A DNA stretch of 33,047 bases from positions 1 to 33,047 of the forward strand of contig JBBRHF010000021.1 of assembly GCA_038223055.1 (NCBI GenBank), written 5' to 3'. Under the pieces are notes generated by a model that worked only from the letters and a program-made list of their open reading frames with translations, was not told the origin of the DNA and did not search any database. The position numbers were made by a program, and so were the translations under genes. Each line of letters opens with the position of its first letter. Positions within the stretch are counted from its first letter, which is position 1. This document shows positions 16,219-24,149 of this stretch, piece after piece. This DNA comes from JBBRHF01 sp038223055. Its GTDB lineage: Bacteria > Actinomycetota > Actinomycetes > JACCUZ01.

Positions 16219-16748
16219 CGGCCTGCGTCGAACAGCGGACCGGGTCGCGCTCGGGCGCCAACCTCCCGGCCTCCGCGGCTCAAGTGCGCGGCGGGGGAGG
16301 ACGATGTCGACTGCGTGACGACTCCCCGAGCGCCCTACCTGGCCGCGCTGTCGCTGGCCGTGTCGCCGAGGGTGCAGCTGGCGAAGCCCGGGGCGAAAGA
16401 TCGGATCGCCGTGACCGGGTCGACCGTGTCCGTCGGATTGGCGGGCTGAGCGGGCTTATGCGACGAGAAGCCATGCGACCAGAACCTGCGATGTGGGGCT
16501 ACGACCTGGTGGTCGGCCGGCACCGCCGGCCCGAGCCGCCCGCCGTCGTACACCTGGTGTTCGGAGAGCACGCCGCCGGGGGAGCCGTCGTGCTGGCGGC
16601 TGACTCGGCGTTCGCGCGCTCGATCTCCGGCGTCGCGCAGCTGATCAGCGGCGGAGAGCGGACTTCAGGAACGGCGCAGACCGGCCGATGACCCAGGGGT
16701 GACCCGCAGCGAAAGCACCGACCCGGCCAACTCCAGGAAGACGGCCCG
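16219..16748. other. Gap before pilB: no confident gene apart from one small ORF
   Basis: About 530 bp between the ald terminator and pilB. A short rightward frame with good third-position GC (GTG 16315 to stop 16447-16449, 44 codons) has no recognisable family. A second frame (16458-16691) is listed separately. AGGAAGA at about 16732 is the pilB ribosome binding site. I could not define a promoter; the pilB promoter must lie in this gap or the small ORF. Confidence 0.4.
16458..16691 (+). CDS. Possible small protein upstream of pilB
   Basis: A 77-codon rightward frame ending 57 nt before pilB. From the tryptophan at about residue 13 the sequence (MWGYDLVVGRHRRPEPPAVVHLVFGEHAAGGAVVLAADS) has strong third-position GC and a plausible fold-like alternation. 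Methionines at 16458, 16473 and 16491 are possible starts; none has a good ribosome binding site. I do not recognise a family and cannot exclude that it is chance in high-GC DNA. Confidence 0.3.
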   Translation: MRREAMRPEPAMWGYDLVVGRHRRPEPPAVVHLVFGEHAAGGAVVLAADSAFARSISGVAQLISGGERTSGTAQTGR

Positions 16749-18413
16749 ATGAAGCAGTTGGGCGACGTCCTGCTCGAGGGCGGGCTGGTGACGGCCGCCC
16801 AGCTCGACGTGGCCTACGCCGAGCAGGAACGTACCGGCGGTGCGCTCGGCCGCGTCCTTATCACCTCGGGTGTGCTCAGCGAGGGCGAGCTCGTCTCGGC
16901 CCTGGCCAGCCAGATCGGGCTTCGATTCGTCGATCTGTCCGACATCGCCGTCGACGGCTCGGCGATCGCCCGGGTGCCCGGCGCGGTGTGCCGCCGCCAC
17001 GCAGCCATCCCGATCGGCTTCGAAGACGGCAAGCTGCTGGTGGCGATGTCCGACCCGGCCAACGTGTTCGCGCTGGACGACATCCGCTCTATGACCGGCA
17101 TGGAGGTCAAGCCGCTGGTCGCGACGCGCTCGGACGTGACCGCCGCCATCGACCGCTTCTACCGCGCCGACGCCGACCTGGATGACCTGAGCCAGGTCAT
17201 GGACGCGATGGAGGAGGAGGAAGAGCTCTCCAAGGTCAAGGAGATCGTGGAGGACGCGCCGATCGTCCGATACGTCAATCTCTTGATCTCTCAAGCCATC
17301 CAGGACCGCGCGTCCGACATCCACCTGGAGCCGGGAGAGCGCGACCTGCGGGTGCGCTTCCGCATCGACGGCGTGCTGCACGAGGTGATGCGCTCCCCGA
17401 AGGCCATTCAGCAGGGCGTGATCAGCCGGCTCAAGATCATGGCCGACATCAACATCGCCGAGCGCCGCATCCCCCAGGACGGTCGACTGTCGGTCACCTC
17501 CGCCGGCAAGAAGGTCGACCTGCGGGTCGCGACCCTGCCGACGGTGTGGGGCGAGAAGGTCGTCATGCGGATCCTGGACAACTCCACGGCCCGCCTGGAC
17601 CTGGCCGACCTCGGATTCTCGCAGGGCAACTACGACCGCTATTCGCAGAGCTTCACCAAGCCCTACGGCATGATCCTGGTCACCGGGCCGACCGGCTCGG
17701 GCAAGTCGACCACTCTCTACGCCACCCTGAACATCGTCAGCAAGCCCGAGGTCAACGTCATCACGGTCGAGGACCCGGTGGAATATCGCCTCGAGGGCGT
17801 CAACCAGGTGCAGACGAACTCCAAAGCCGGCCTAACTTTCGCGTCCGCGCTGCGTTCGATCCTGCGATCGGACCCCGACATCGTGCTGATCGGCGAGATC
17901 CGCGACCACGAGACCGCCCAGATCGCGGTGGAGGCCTCGCTCACCGGTCACCTCGTGCTCTCGACCCTGCACACCAACAACGCCGCCTCCGCGGTCACCC
18001 GCCTCACCGAGATGGGGATCGAGCCGTTCCTCGTCGGCTCGGCACTGGACTCCGTGCTCGCCCAGCGGCTGGCCCGGCGGTTGTGCAAGAAGTGCAAGGA
18101 GGCTTATACGCCGAGCCGCGAACTGCTGGTGAGCTCGCGGTTCCCGTGGGCTGAGGACGCAGACCTGCCGACGCTCTACCGCGCGGTGGGCTGCTCGGCG
18201 TGCTCCAAGACCGGCTACAAGGGCCGGCTCGCGCTGCACGAGGTCATGGTGGTCAGCGAGCAGATCGAGCGGATGGCCGTCGAGCACGCCTCCGCGACGG
18301 TCATTGCCGCGGCCGCGATCGAGGAGGGCATGGTGACGCTGCGCGACGACGGGCTCGCCAAGGTCCTCGACGGCATCACCAGCCTCGACGAGATCCTGCG
18401 CGTCGTCGTTTAG
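16749..18413 (+). CDS. pilB: Type IV pilus extension ATPase PilB
   Basis: The cytoplasmic hexameric ATPase that drives pilin polymerisation. The 554-residue protein has an N-terminal MshEN domain with two tandem motifs (LGDVLLEGGLVTAAQL and LGRVLITSGVLSEGEL), a linker rich in Glu (about 155-165), then the GspE/PilB core. The core has Walker A GPTGSGKSTT (about residue 313), Walker B DPDIVLIGEIRDHET, the His box STLHTNNA, and a zinc-binding pair CKKC (about 446) and CSAC (about 482). MshEN domains bind c-di-GMP in some ATPases, but the Arg that leads each motif there is Gln and Ala here. It is first in the pilus locus. Confidence 0.96.
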   Translation: MKQLGDVLLEGGLVTAAQLDVAYAEQERTGGALGRVLITSGVLSEGELVSALASQIGLRFVDLSDIAVDGSAIARVPGAVCRRHAAIPIGFEDGKLLVAMSDPANVFALDDIRSMTGMEVKPLVATRSDVTAAIDRFYRADADLDDLSQVMDAMEEEEELSKVKEIVEDAPIVRYVNLLISQAIQDRASDIHLEPGERDLRVRFRIDGVLHEVMRSPKAIQQGVISRLKIMADINIAERRIPQDGRLSVTSAGKKVDLRVATLPTVWGEKVVMRILDNSTARLDLADLGFSQGNYDRYSQSFTKPYGMILVTGPTGSGKSTTLYATLNIVSKPEVNVITVEDPVEYRLEGVNQVQTNSKAGLTFASALRSILRSDPDIVLIGEIRDHETAQIAVEASLTGHLVLSTLHTNNAASAVTRLTEMGIEPFLVGSALDSVLAQRLARRLCKKCKEAYTPSRELLVSSRFPWAEDADLPTLYRAVGCSACSKTGYKGRLALHEVMVVSEQIERMAVEHASATVIAAAAIEEGMVTLRDDGLAKVLDGITSLDEILRVVV

Positions 18414-18708
18414 GCCCGATTTCCGCACCGCGGTTCAGGACTCAACCTCGCCGCCAGGCGCCGGGCTGGGGTTTGCGGCTGATGCTGGCTTCGGCGAACG
18501 CAGCCTCGACCTGTTCGACGTCGACACCTCGAAGACGCGCAATCGTCTGAAGGGCGACGGTGTTGGCTTCGCTACACGGTATCGGCAATTTGGCGCGCCT
18601 GGGTAGTGGCGCCAGGGATATCCCTGACCCGCCGGCCCCGGCGCTCAAGCCTCCGGCCTCGCCGTCCGATGCTCCTCATGAGACAGAACACCCGAGAGAG
18701 GCCTGCAC
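18414..18708. other. pilB-pilT gap with a possible gene remnant
   Basis: Almost 300 bp without a clear gene. On the minus strand 18648-18442 a 68-codon open frame contains EANTVALQTIARLRGVDVEQVEAAF, which resembles the last helices of TatD-type hydrolases (..IAELRGVSPEEVA..). No start region, active-site motif or ribosome binding site is present, so at best it is a decayed fragment. The pilT start (GTG 18709) has only a weak GAGAGAGG-like site. Confidence 0.3.
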
Positions 18709-20214
18709 GTGGAGACGTCCGGATTCAAGGCAGCGCCGGGGGAGTTCGCCCCCGCGCCCACGCCCACGTTGGCCGACGAGCCCTCGACCAAGAGCGACTG
18801 GGACTACTCATACGTCGCGGAGCCCCCCCGCCCCGCCGGGTCGCACGCCGTGAAGGCCGCGCCGTACGTGCCAAAGCCGGCCACGCGCTCGACCCCCGCG
18901 GCCGCGCCGGCCTACGCCCCGCCGCCCGCGACGTACGCTGCTTCGCACGCAGCCCCGGCGCCCGCAGTGGCGCCGCTACCCATGCTCGAACCCGACCGTC
19001 CCGCGGCGCCCGCGCCCCAGCTGCCGGCGGCATCGGAGGCCTGGGCGGCCAACGTGGTGTCGATCGCGGACACGGTCGCCCTCGGCGACGTGGCCGCGGA
19101 CGACAAGGCCTATGAGCGTACGTCGACAGAGGTGGGGTCCGAGAAGGACGACATCGTCCTGAACGACCTGCTCCTGCTGATGCTCGAACGCGGCGCGTCC
19201 GACCTGCACATCACCTCCGGCGCCCGGCCGGCGCTGCGGCACAACGGCGAGCTGCTGCAGCTCATGGACTACCCGATCCTGACTCCGCCGGTGATCCAGC
19301 GGGTGATCTACGCGACCCTGACGCAGAAGCAGCGAGAGCGGTTCGAGGTCGACCTCGAGCTCGACTTCGCGCTGAGCCTGCCGGGGCGCGCCCGGTTCCG
19401 CGTGAACGTCTACCGCCAGCGCGACGCGATCGGCGCGGCCTTCCGGATCATCCCGTTCGAGATCAAGAAGCTCGAGGACCTCGGCGTGCCGCCGTCGGTC
19501 GCGACCTTCGCGAACATGGCCCGCGGGTTCGTCCTGGTGACCGGACCGACCGGGTCGGGCAAGTCGACGACGCTCGCGTCGCTCGTCGACCTGGTCAACC
19601 GCACCCGCAGCGAGCACATCATGACGGTGGAGGACCCGATCGAGTTCTTGCACCGGCACAAGAAGTGCATCGTCAACCAGCGCGAGGTGGGGGAGGACAC
19701 CCGGTCCTTCAGCGCCGCGCTCAAGCACGTGCTGCGCCAGGACCCCGACATCATCCTGGTCGGCGAGATGCGCGACCTGGAGACCATCTCGGTGGCGCTG
19801 ACCGCCGCCGAGACCGGTCACCTGGTGTTCGCCACCCTGCACACCCAGGACGCCGCCCAGTCGATCGACCGCATCATCGACGTCTTCCCGCCGCACCAGC
19901 AGCAGCAGGTGCGCGTGCAGCTCGCCGGTGCCCTGCAGGGCGTCGTGTGCCAGACGCTGGCCAAGACCCGCGACGGCGAGAGCCGCGTGGTCGCGACCGA
20001 GGTGCTGATGGCCACCCCGGCGGTGCGCAACCTGATTCGCGAGGGCAAGACGCACCAGATCTACTCCGCGATGCAGGCCGGCGCCAAGCACGGCATGCAC
20101 ACGATGGACCAGCACCTCGCCGACCTGGTGCGCAAGGGCCGGATCTCCTATGAGACCGGCCTGGAGAAGTGCCACCACGTCGAGGACTTCAACAAGCTCA
20201 CCGGCAAAGGCTGA
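18709..20214 (+). CDS. pilT: Type IV pilus retraction ATPase PilT
   Basis: The ATPase that powers pilus retraction. The 501-residue protein has a Pro/Ala-rich N-terminal extension (about residues 1-140) and then a standard PilT core. The core has Walker A GPTGSGKST (about residue 279), the Asp box VEDPIEF, Walker B DPDIILVGEMRDLET, and the retraction-specific motif VRNLIREGKTHQIYSAMQAG near the end. The extension is absent from proteobacterial PilT; it may be a flexible tether. GTG 18709 starts the protein, and the next gene follows after 11 nt. Retraction implies twitching, DNA uptake or surface sensing. Confidence 0.96.
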   Translation: METSGFKAAPGEFAPAPTPTLADEPSTKSDWDYSYVAEPPRPAGSHAVKAAPYVPKPATRSTPAAAPAYAPPPATYAASHAAPAPAVAPLPMLEPDRPAAPAPQLPAASEAWAANVVSIADTVALGDVAADDKAYERTSTEVGSEKDDIVLNDLLLLMLERGASDLHITSGARPALRHNGELLQLMDYPILTPPVIQRVIYATLTQKQRERFEVDLELDFALSLPGRARFRVNVYRQRDAIGAAFRIIPFEIKKLEDLGVPPSVATFANMARGFVLVTGPTGSGKSTTLASLVDLVNRTRSEHIMTVEDPIEFLHRHKKCIVNQREVGEDTRSFSAALKHVLRQDPDIILVGEMRDLETISVALTAAETGHLVFATLHTQDAAQSIDRIIDVFPPHQQQQVRVQLAGALQGVVCQTLAKTRDGESRVVATEVLMATPAVRNLIREGKTHQIYSAMQAGAKHGMHTMDQHLADLVRKGRISYETGLEKCHHVEDFNKLTGKG

Positions 20215-20225
20215 GAGGCGCCCTG

Positions 20226-21449
20226 ATGGCTGCAACCAAGACGTTCGACTACTCCGTCCGGGACCGCTCTGGCAAGATCGTGTCCGGGACGCTCGGCGCC
20301 GCCTCGAAGAGCGCGGTGGCAACCAAGCTCAAGGGCATGGGCTACGCCCCGGTCAGCATCACCCAGGCCAACTCGGGCATGAAGAAGGAGATCAAGATCC
20401 CCGGCATGGGGACGAAGATCAAGCTCAAGGACCTCGCGGTGATGGCCCGGCAGTTCGCCGTGATGATCAACTCAAGCCTGTCCCTGTTGCGGGCGTTGAC
20501 GATCCTGTCCGAGCAGACCGAGAACAAGGAGCTGGGCCGGATCCTCGGTCTGGTCCGCCAGGACGTCGAGACCGGGCAGGCGCTGTCCACCGCGATGGGC
20601 AAGCACCCCAACGCTTTTCCGCCGCTGATGGTCAACATGATCCGGGCCGGCGAGGTGGGCGGCTTCCTCGACGCGGTGCTGTTGCAACTGGCCGAGAACT
20701 ACGAGGCCGAGGTGAAGCTGCGCGGCAAGGTGAAGTCGGCCATGACCTACCCCGTCGTGGTGTTCGTCATCGCCATCATCGCCGTCGTGGGCATGCTGCT
20801 GTTCATCGTGCCGGTGTTCGTGAAGATGTTCGCCGACCTCGGGGGCACCCTGCCGGCCCCGACCCGGGTCCTGGTCTTCCTGAGCTCGGCCATGAAGGTC
20901 GCGGCGCCGGTCGGCCTGGTCGGCCTGGTCGTGTTCTCCGCCACCTGGCCCAAGCTCAAGCACAAGGACGCGGTGCGCAACGCCCTGGACCCGCTGAAGC
21001 TGAAGAACCCGGTCTTCGGCCAGCTGTTCCAGAAGATCGCGCTGAGCCGCTTCAGCCGCAACCTCGGCACGATGATGCGATCCGGTGTGCCGATCCTGCA
21101 GTCGCTGGAGATCGTGTCCGCGACGACGGGCAACGTGGTGCTCGAGCGGGCCATCAAGGACGTGCAGGACAGTGTCCGCAACGGCGAGTCGCTGGCGAAA
21201 CCGTTGGAGCAGCACAAGGTCTTCCCGCCGATGGTCGTGCAGATGATGGCTGTCGGGGAGGAGACCGGTGCGCTGGAAGAGATGCTGCACAAGATCTCCG
21301 ACTTCTACGACCAGGAGGTCGAGGCCACCACCGAGGCCCTCACCTCACTGATCGAGCCCATCATGATTGCCGTCCTCGGCGGCATCATCGGCTCGATGAT
21401 CATCGCTCTCTACATGCCGATCTTCGGGGTGTTCAAGCTCATCCAGTAG
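20226..21449 (+). CDS. pilC: Type IV pilus inner-membrane platform protein PilC
   Basis: The polytopic platform that couples PilB/PilT to the growing pilus. The 407-residue protein has the two repeated cytoplasmic T2SSF domains: the first with MARQFAVMINSSLSLLRAL and AGEVGGFLD, the second with FSRNLGTMMRSGVPILQSLEI and VGEETGALEEML. Transmembrane segments are near residues 180, 225 and 385. The start ATG 20226 follows pilT closely, with GAGAGG seven nt upstream. A hairpin at 21468-21508 follows the stop. Confidence 0.96.
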   Translation: MAATKTFDYSVRDRSGKIVSGTLGAASKSAVATKLKGMGYAPVSITQANSGMKKEIKIPGMGTKIKLKDLAVMARQFAVMINSSLSLLRALTILSEQTENKELGRILGLVRQDVETGQALSTAMGKHPNAFPPLMVNMIRAGEVGGFLDAVLLQLAENYEAEVKLRGKVKSAMTYPVVVFVIAIIAVVGMLLFIVPVFVKMFADLGGTLPAPTRVLVFLSSAMKVAAPVGLVGLVVFSATWPKLKHKDAVRNALDPLKLKNPVFGQLFQKIALSRFSRNLGTMMRSGVPILQSLEIVSATTGNVVLERAIKDVQDSVRNGESLAKPLEQHKVFPPMVVQMMAVGEETGALEEMLHKISDFYDQEVEATTEALTSLIEPIMIAVLGGIIGSMIIALYMPIFGVFKLIQ

Positions 21450-21467
21450 GGCGATTCCTGCTGCACG

Positions 21468-21508
21468 GCGGCGGGCTGCGGCGAGTGCATCTCGCGGCGG
21501 CCCGCCGC
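21468..21508 (+). terminator. Hairpin after pilC
   Basis: GCGGCGGGC (21468-21476) pairs with GCCCGCCGC (21500-21508), with an inner CGAG/CTCG stem, followed by TTTGCGTT. It should terminate or attenuate the pilBTC transcript, which would put the pilin genes under their own promoter. Confidence 0.6.
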
Positions 21509-21554
21509 TTTGCGTTGGGCCAGTTGGGGGTTTCGAAGTTTCGCCCATTTGTCG

Positions 21555-21583
21555 CTCAAGTCGTCGATGAGCGGCGCCGATGC
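21555..21583 (+). promoter_or_regulatory. Candidate sigma-28/FliA-type promoter for pilA
   Basis: CTCA (21555-21558), 17 nt, then GCCGATGC (21576-21583). This resembles the CTCA-N15-17-GCCGATAA pattern I recall for actinobacterial FliA/WhiG-type sigma factors, differing in the last two bases. A start near 21591 would place the aptamer at the 5' end of the mRNA. A TAGTCAT at about 21588-21594 could instead serve a vegetative promoter. Either is a guess from the sequence. Confidence 0.3.
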
Positions 21584-21605
21584 CTGAATAGTCATCAGAG
21601 CTACA

Positions 21606-21693
21606 CCGGCCAAGAAACGGCACACCCGTCGTGAGACGGGGTCGCAAAGCCAGGGAGCCGCAATCCTGCGGTCCGCCCAGCTGCCTCGGCCGG
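21606..21693 (+). ncRNA. c-di-GMP-I (GEMM) riboswitch aptamer upstream of pilA
   Basis: The closing helix pairs CCGGCC (21606-21611) with GGCCGG (21688-21693). A hairpin CCCGTC-GTGA-GACGGG (21625-21640) carries a GNRA tetraloop, as in the c-di-GMP-I P2 helix. It is followed directly by GTCGCAAAGCC (21641-21651), the family signature, which is GACGCAAAGCC in most members. A further stem CCGCA/TGCGG and a GCTGCCTCGGCC segment occupy the place of the tetraloop receptor helix. GGCACACC before the hairpin matches GGCAAACC of the Vibrio Vc2 aptamer with one change. This RNA precedes the major pilin by about 65 nt. The family binds c-di-GMP or, in some variants, cGAMP. Confidence 0.85.
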
Positions 21694-21710
21694 CACCCAC
21701 CAGGGGTGCC
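21692..21710 (+). promoter_or_regulatory. Candidate expression-platform hairpin of the pilA riboswitch
   Basis: GGCACCC (21692-21698) and GGGTGCC (21704-21710) form a 7-bp stem with loop ACCAG. Its first two bases are shared with the 3' side of the aptamer closing helix, so the two structures compete. No T-run follows, so a simple terminator is unlikely. The pilA ribosome binding site GAAGGGA lies at about 21745-21751 and sits in a small GTCC/GGAC hairpin. Confidence 0.45.
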
Positions 21711-21757
21711 GCGAGGGACGGCGATGTGGCTCACATACTGTCCTGAAGGGACGCACC

Positions 21758-22216
21758 ATGCTCGCTCGGCTCCGTAAGACCCGCGACGAGAACGAGGGCG
21801 GCTTCACGCTCATCGAGCTCCTCGTGGTCATGATCATCATTGGCATCCTCGCCGCCATCGCCATCCCCGTGTTCCTCTCGCAGCGCAAGAAGGCACAGGA
21901 CACCGCAGCCAAAGCTGACGTATCGACGATCGGCAAGGAGATCGCGACCTACTTCGTGGACAGCACCGTCGTGCCGACCATCGATACGACAACAGCGGTC
22001 GGTCGCTACACCCTGAAGGCCGCAACGACGCCAGCGACCCTGGAGAACATCGGTGCGGTCAGCACGAACGTGGCCCTCGGGGCGATGTTCATCACGGACG
22101 GCACGGCGTGGTGCGTCACGGTGACCAACCCCAAGGGTGACAAGGCCGTGACCGGTTACAAGTACTCCGCAGCCGGTGGCTTGTCGGCTGGTGCCTGCAC
22201 AGCCGCTACAGGCTGA
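21758..22216 (+). CDS. pilA: Major type IV pilin PilA (first copy)
   Basis: The 152-residue prepilin has a 15-residue leader ending in Gly-Gly, then the mature N-terminus FTLIELLVVMIIIGILAAIAIP with Glu at +5. This is the class III prepilin signature. The leader is basic and charged. The globular domain has a cysteine pair (AWCVTVTN and GACTAATG) that probably forms the C-terminal disulfide loop. Its mRNA carries the c-di-GMP aptamer, so synthesis may respond to second messengers. GAAGGGA is seven nt upstream. Confidence 0.95.
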   Translation: MLARLRKTRDENEGGFTLIELLVVMIIIGILAAIAIPVFLSQRKKAQDTAAKADVSTIGKEIATYFVDSTVVPTIDTTTAVGRYTLKAATTPATLENIGAVSTNVALGAMFITDGTAWCVTVTNPKGDKAVTGYKYSAAGGLSAGACTAATG

Positions 22217-22227
22217 TCGACTTGTTC

Positions 22228-22265
22228 GAGGAGGGCGGTCCCAGGCTGGGGGGGCTGCCCTTCTC
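22228..22265 (+). terminator. Long imperfect hairpin between the two pilin genes
   Basis: A 15-bp stem (22228-22242 with 22251-22265, three G-T wobbles) and an 8-nt loop can form directly after the pilA stop. It is followed by TCGACCGCG, not by a T-run. It may attenuate read-through into the second pilin gene or protect the pilA mRNA end. Such hairpins explain a high ratio of the first pilin to downstream genes. Confidence 0.5.
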
Positions 22266-22326
22266 TCGACCGCGAACTTGTTGTCCGTGGCTCAAGAGTC
22301 GGACGCTGGCAACCGACGTATTGGGT

Positions 22327-22773
22327 ATGACCCTCGAGAGCATCACTGCGCCGCACCGACCCCGTCGAGCCGATCGCGGCTTTACGCTCATCGAGCTTCT
22401 GGTGGTCGTAATCATTGTCGGCGTTCTCGCGGCCGTCGCCATCCCTGTCTTCGTGAGCCAGCGAGCGAAGGCCCATGACACATCGACGAAGGCGGACGTC
22501 ACAAACATCGGCAAAGAGATCTCGACCTACTTCGTTGAAGGCTCGGGGACGCTTGCCCTTGACTTCGTCGCCGCACCTGGGCATGTCGTCCTCAGCGACG
22601 GGTCCTACTCAGTAACCGTCAACCTGACAAACGGCACGGCCAGCCCGACCTCGAACGCCTCGGCCAACCTCGGCGACGACAAAGCCTGGTGCGTCTCGCT
22701 GACCGACCCCAAGGGCTCCATCAAGAACTACCGCTACTCCGCCGCTCAAGACCTGGAGGCAGGAACATGCTGA
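22327..22773 (+). CDS. Second type IV pilin
   Basis: A 148-residue prepilin with an 18-residue leader ending in Gly, then FTLIELLVVVIIVGVLAAVAIPVFVSQRAKAHDTSTKADV, very similar to pilA over the first 50 mature residues (Glu at +5). The globular part differs and is serine/asparagine-rich before a terminal cysteine pair (AWCVSL and EAGTC). The start ATG 22327 has only a weak ribosome binding site. It may be a second major subunit or a specialised one. It overlaps the next gene by 7 nt. Confidence 0.93.
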   Translation: MTLESITAPHRPRRADRGFTLIELLVVVIIVGVLAAVAIPVFVSQRAKAHDTSTKADVTNIGKEISTYFVEGSGTLALDFVAAPGHVVLSDGSYSVTVNLTNGTASPTSNASANLGDDKAWCVSLTDPKGSIKNYRYSAAQDLEAGTC

Positions 22774-24149
22774 CACGATGCACGAGCGGCCTTCGTGGAC
22801 GGATGAACTCCGATGCCAGTGGCTTTTCGCTTATCGAGGTTGTCGTTTCTATGGTGGTACTGATGTTGTTCGCAGGGGCGCTCATCGTCACCCTTACGAA
22901 CGGTCTGAGCGTGTCCAAAGCGAGCCGGCAGCGCGTAGCGGCCGCAAACCTGGCCGCGCGGGAGCTGGAGATCGTGCGCAACACCTTCTCATCGAGCGAC
23001 GCAAAGGCCCTGGCGGTCGCTGCCACGAGCTCGGTGACCAACGGCAACCCGCTTACCGTCCCCGGCGACAGCGTGGTCGACGGGGTCCCGTATACGGTGC
23101 GCCGCGACGTTCAGTGGCTGCCCACCGGCACCGGCGTGAGTGCCTGCGACGGCGGCAGTCTCGTCAACTCCCCCAGCCTCAAAGTGTCCGTGACGGTCAT
23201 CTGGCCGAACATGCGGACCGCCAGGCCAGTGCGTGCCGAGACCGTGATGACGCCGCTCAAGGGCACGCTGGACAACCTCTCGACGGCCTTCATCGCTGCC
23301 AAGGTGCAGAACGCTGCAGGTGGAGCCTCGGCCGGTGTCACCGCCAAGGCGACGGGGCCGGGCGGTACGTTCACCCACACGACCGACGCGAGCGGCTGCG
23401 CCGTCTTCCAGGTCGGGACAGCAGGTTCGTACAGTGTCACGCTCGACATGTCCGGCTGGGTGGATCAGACCGGAACACAGGTGTCGGTCAAGACCCCGAT
23501 CGTGGTCGCGGCCGGCACCCTGGTCAAGGTGCCGATGACCTACGACTTGTTCGCGAGCATGGACGTCACGCTAGCGACCGACTCTGGCTATGTGCTCCCG
23601 ACTCCGCTGCCTGCCGTCAGTTACCTGAAGCCCAACCCCCCTCTCGCCACTGTACGAGTTATCGCAACTTCGGTGTCGACCACGACGCGGGTCGCATCTC
23701 TCTGGCCGACCACGGACGGCTACGCGGCCTGGCCGGGAGGCTGCGCTGACTCTGATCCGGCCGGCGTGCCGACAGGCGGCACTCGTGGGGCGCCCGTAGT
23801 GGTGTCTCCAGGCGGTGTCGGGGTCGCAACTGCGCGGTTGGCGCCCATCGACCTCACGGTCTTGACCAGCGTGGCCACCGGTAGCGTCAAGATTCCCGGC
23901 GTCGTCGTGACTGCCACATCCGTCGCCACCAGCCCCGCATGTTCTACGTACGACAAGAGCCTGACCCTGGGGACGACCGGCATCGGTGTTGATGCGGGAA
24001 AGCTCAAGACGTCGCTGCCCTACGGCAAGTGGGTGCTGAACACGACCTACCAGATTGCTCCTCCCGGGCCCGGCTCAGCCAGCGCGGCACCTGATCCCGT
24101 CACTCCGTCCGCCGCTGGCGTAACGGCCGAAGACTTTGTGGTGAACTGA
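22767..24149 (+). CDS. Large minor prepilin (PilV-like) with extra beta domains
   Basis: A 460-residue prepilin. After a 19-residue leader, SG^FSLIEVVVSMVVLMLFAGAL shows a prepilin cleavage site with Glu at +5. PilV-type features continue in LAARELEIVRNTF. The remainder is much longer than usual for minor pilins. It has a carboxypeptidase-regulatory-like beta segment (GASAGVTAKATGPGGTFTHT, then DASGCAVFQVGTAGSYSV) and a second beta-rich part near residues 350-440 with cysteines. These may present adhesive domains at the pilus tip. ATG 22767 has GGAGG and overlaps the preceding stop. The next gene overlaps its stop by one base. Confidence 0.85.
   Translation: MLTRCTSGLRGRMNSDASGFSLIEVVVSMVVLMLFAGALIVTLTNGLSVSKASRQRVAAANLAARELEIVRNTFSSSDAKALAVAATSSVTNGNPLTVPGDSVVDGVPYTVRRDVQWLPTGTGVSACDGGSLVNSPSLKVSVTVIWPNMRTARPVRAETVMTPLKGTLDNLSTAFIAAKVQNAAGGASAGVTAKATGPGGTFTHTTDASGCAVFQVGTAGSYSVTLDMSGWVDQTGTQVSVKTPIVVAAGTLVKVPMTYDLFASMDVTLATDSGYVLPTPLPAVSYLKPNPPLATVRVIATSVSTTTRVASLWPTTDGYAAWPGGCADSDPAGVPTGGTRGAPVVVSPGGVGVATARLAPIDLTVLTSVATGSVKIPGVVVTATSVATSPACSTYDKSLTLGTTGIGVDAGKLKTSLPYGKWVLNTTYQIAPPGPGSASAAPDPVTPSAAGVTAEDFVVN

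Noticed and set aside
14283..16283. Minus-strand open frame of about 660 codons opposite sdaA and ald
   Set aside because: Antisense of two certain genes with a basic, His/Asp-rich translation and no start signal.
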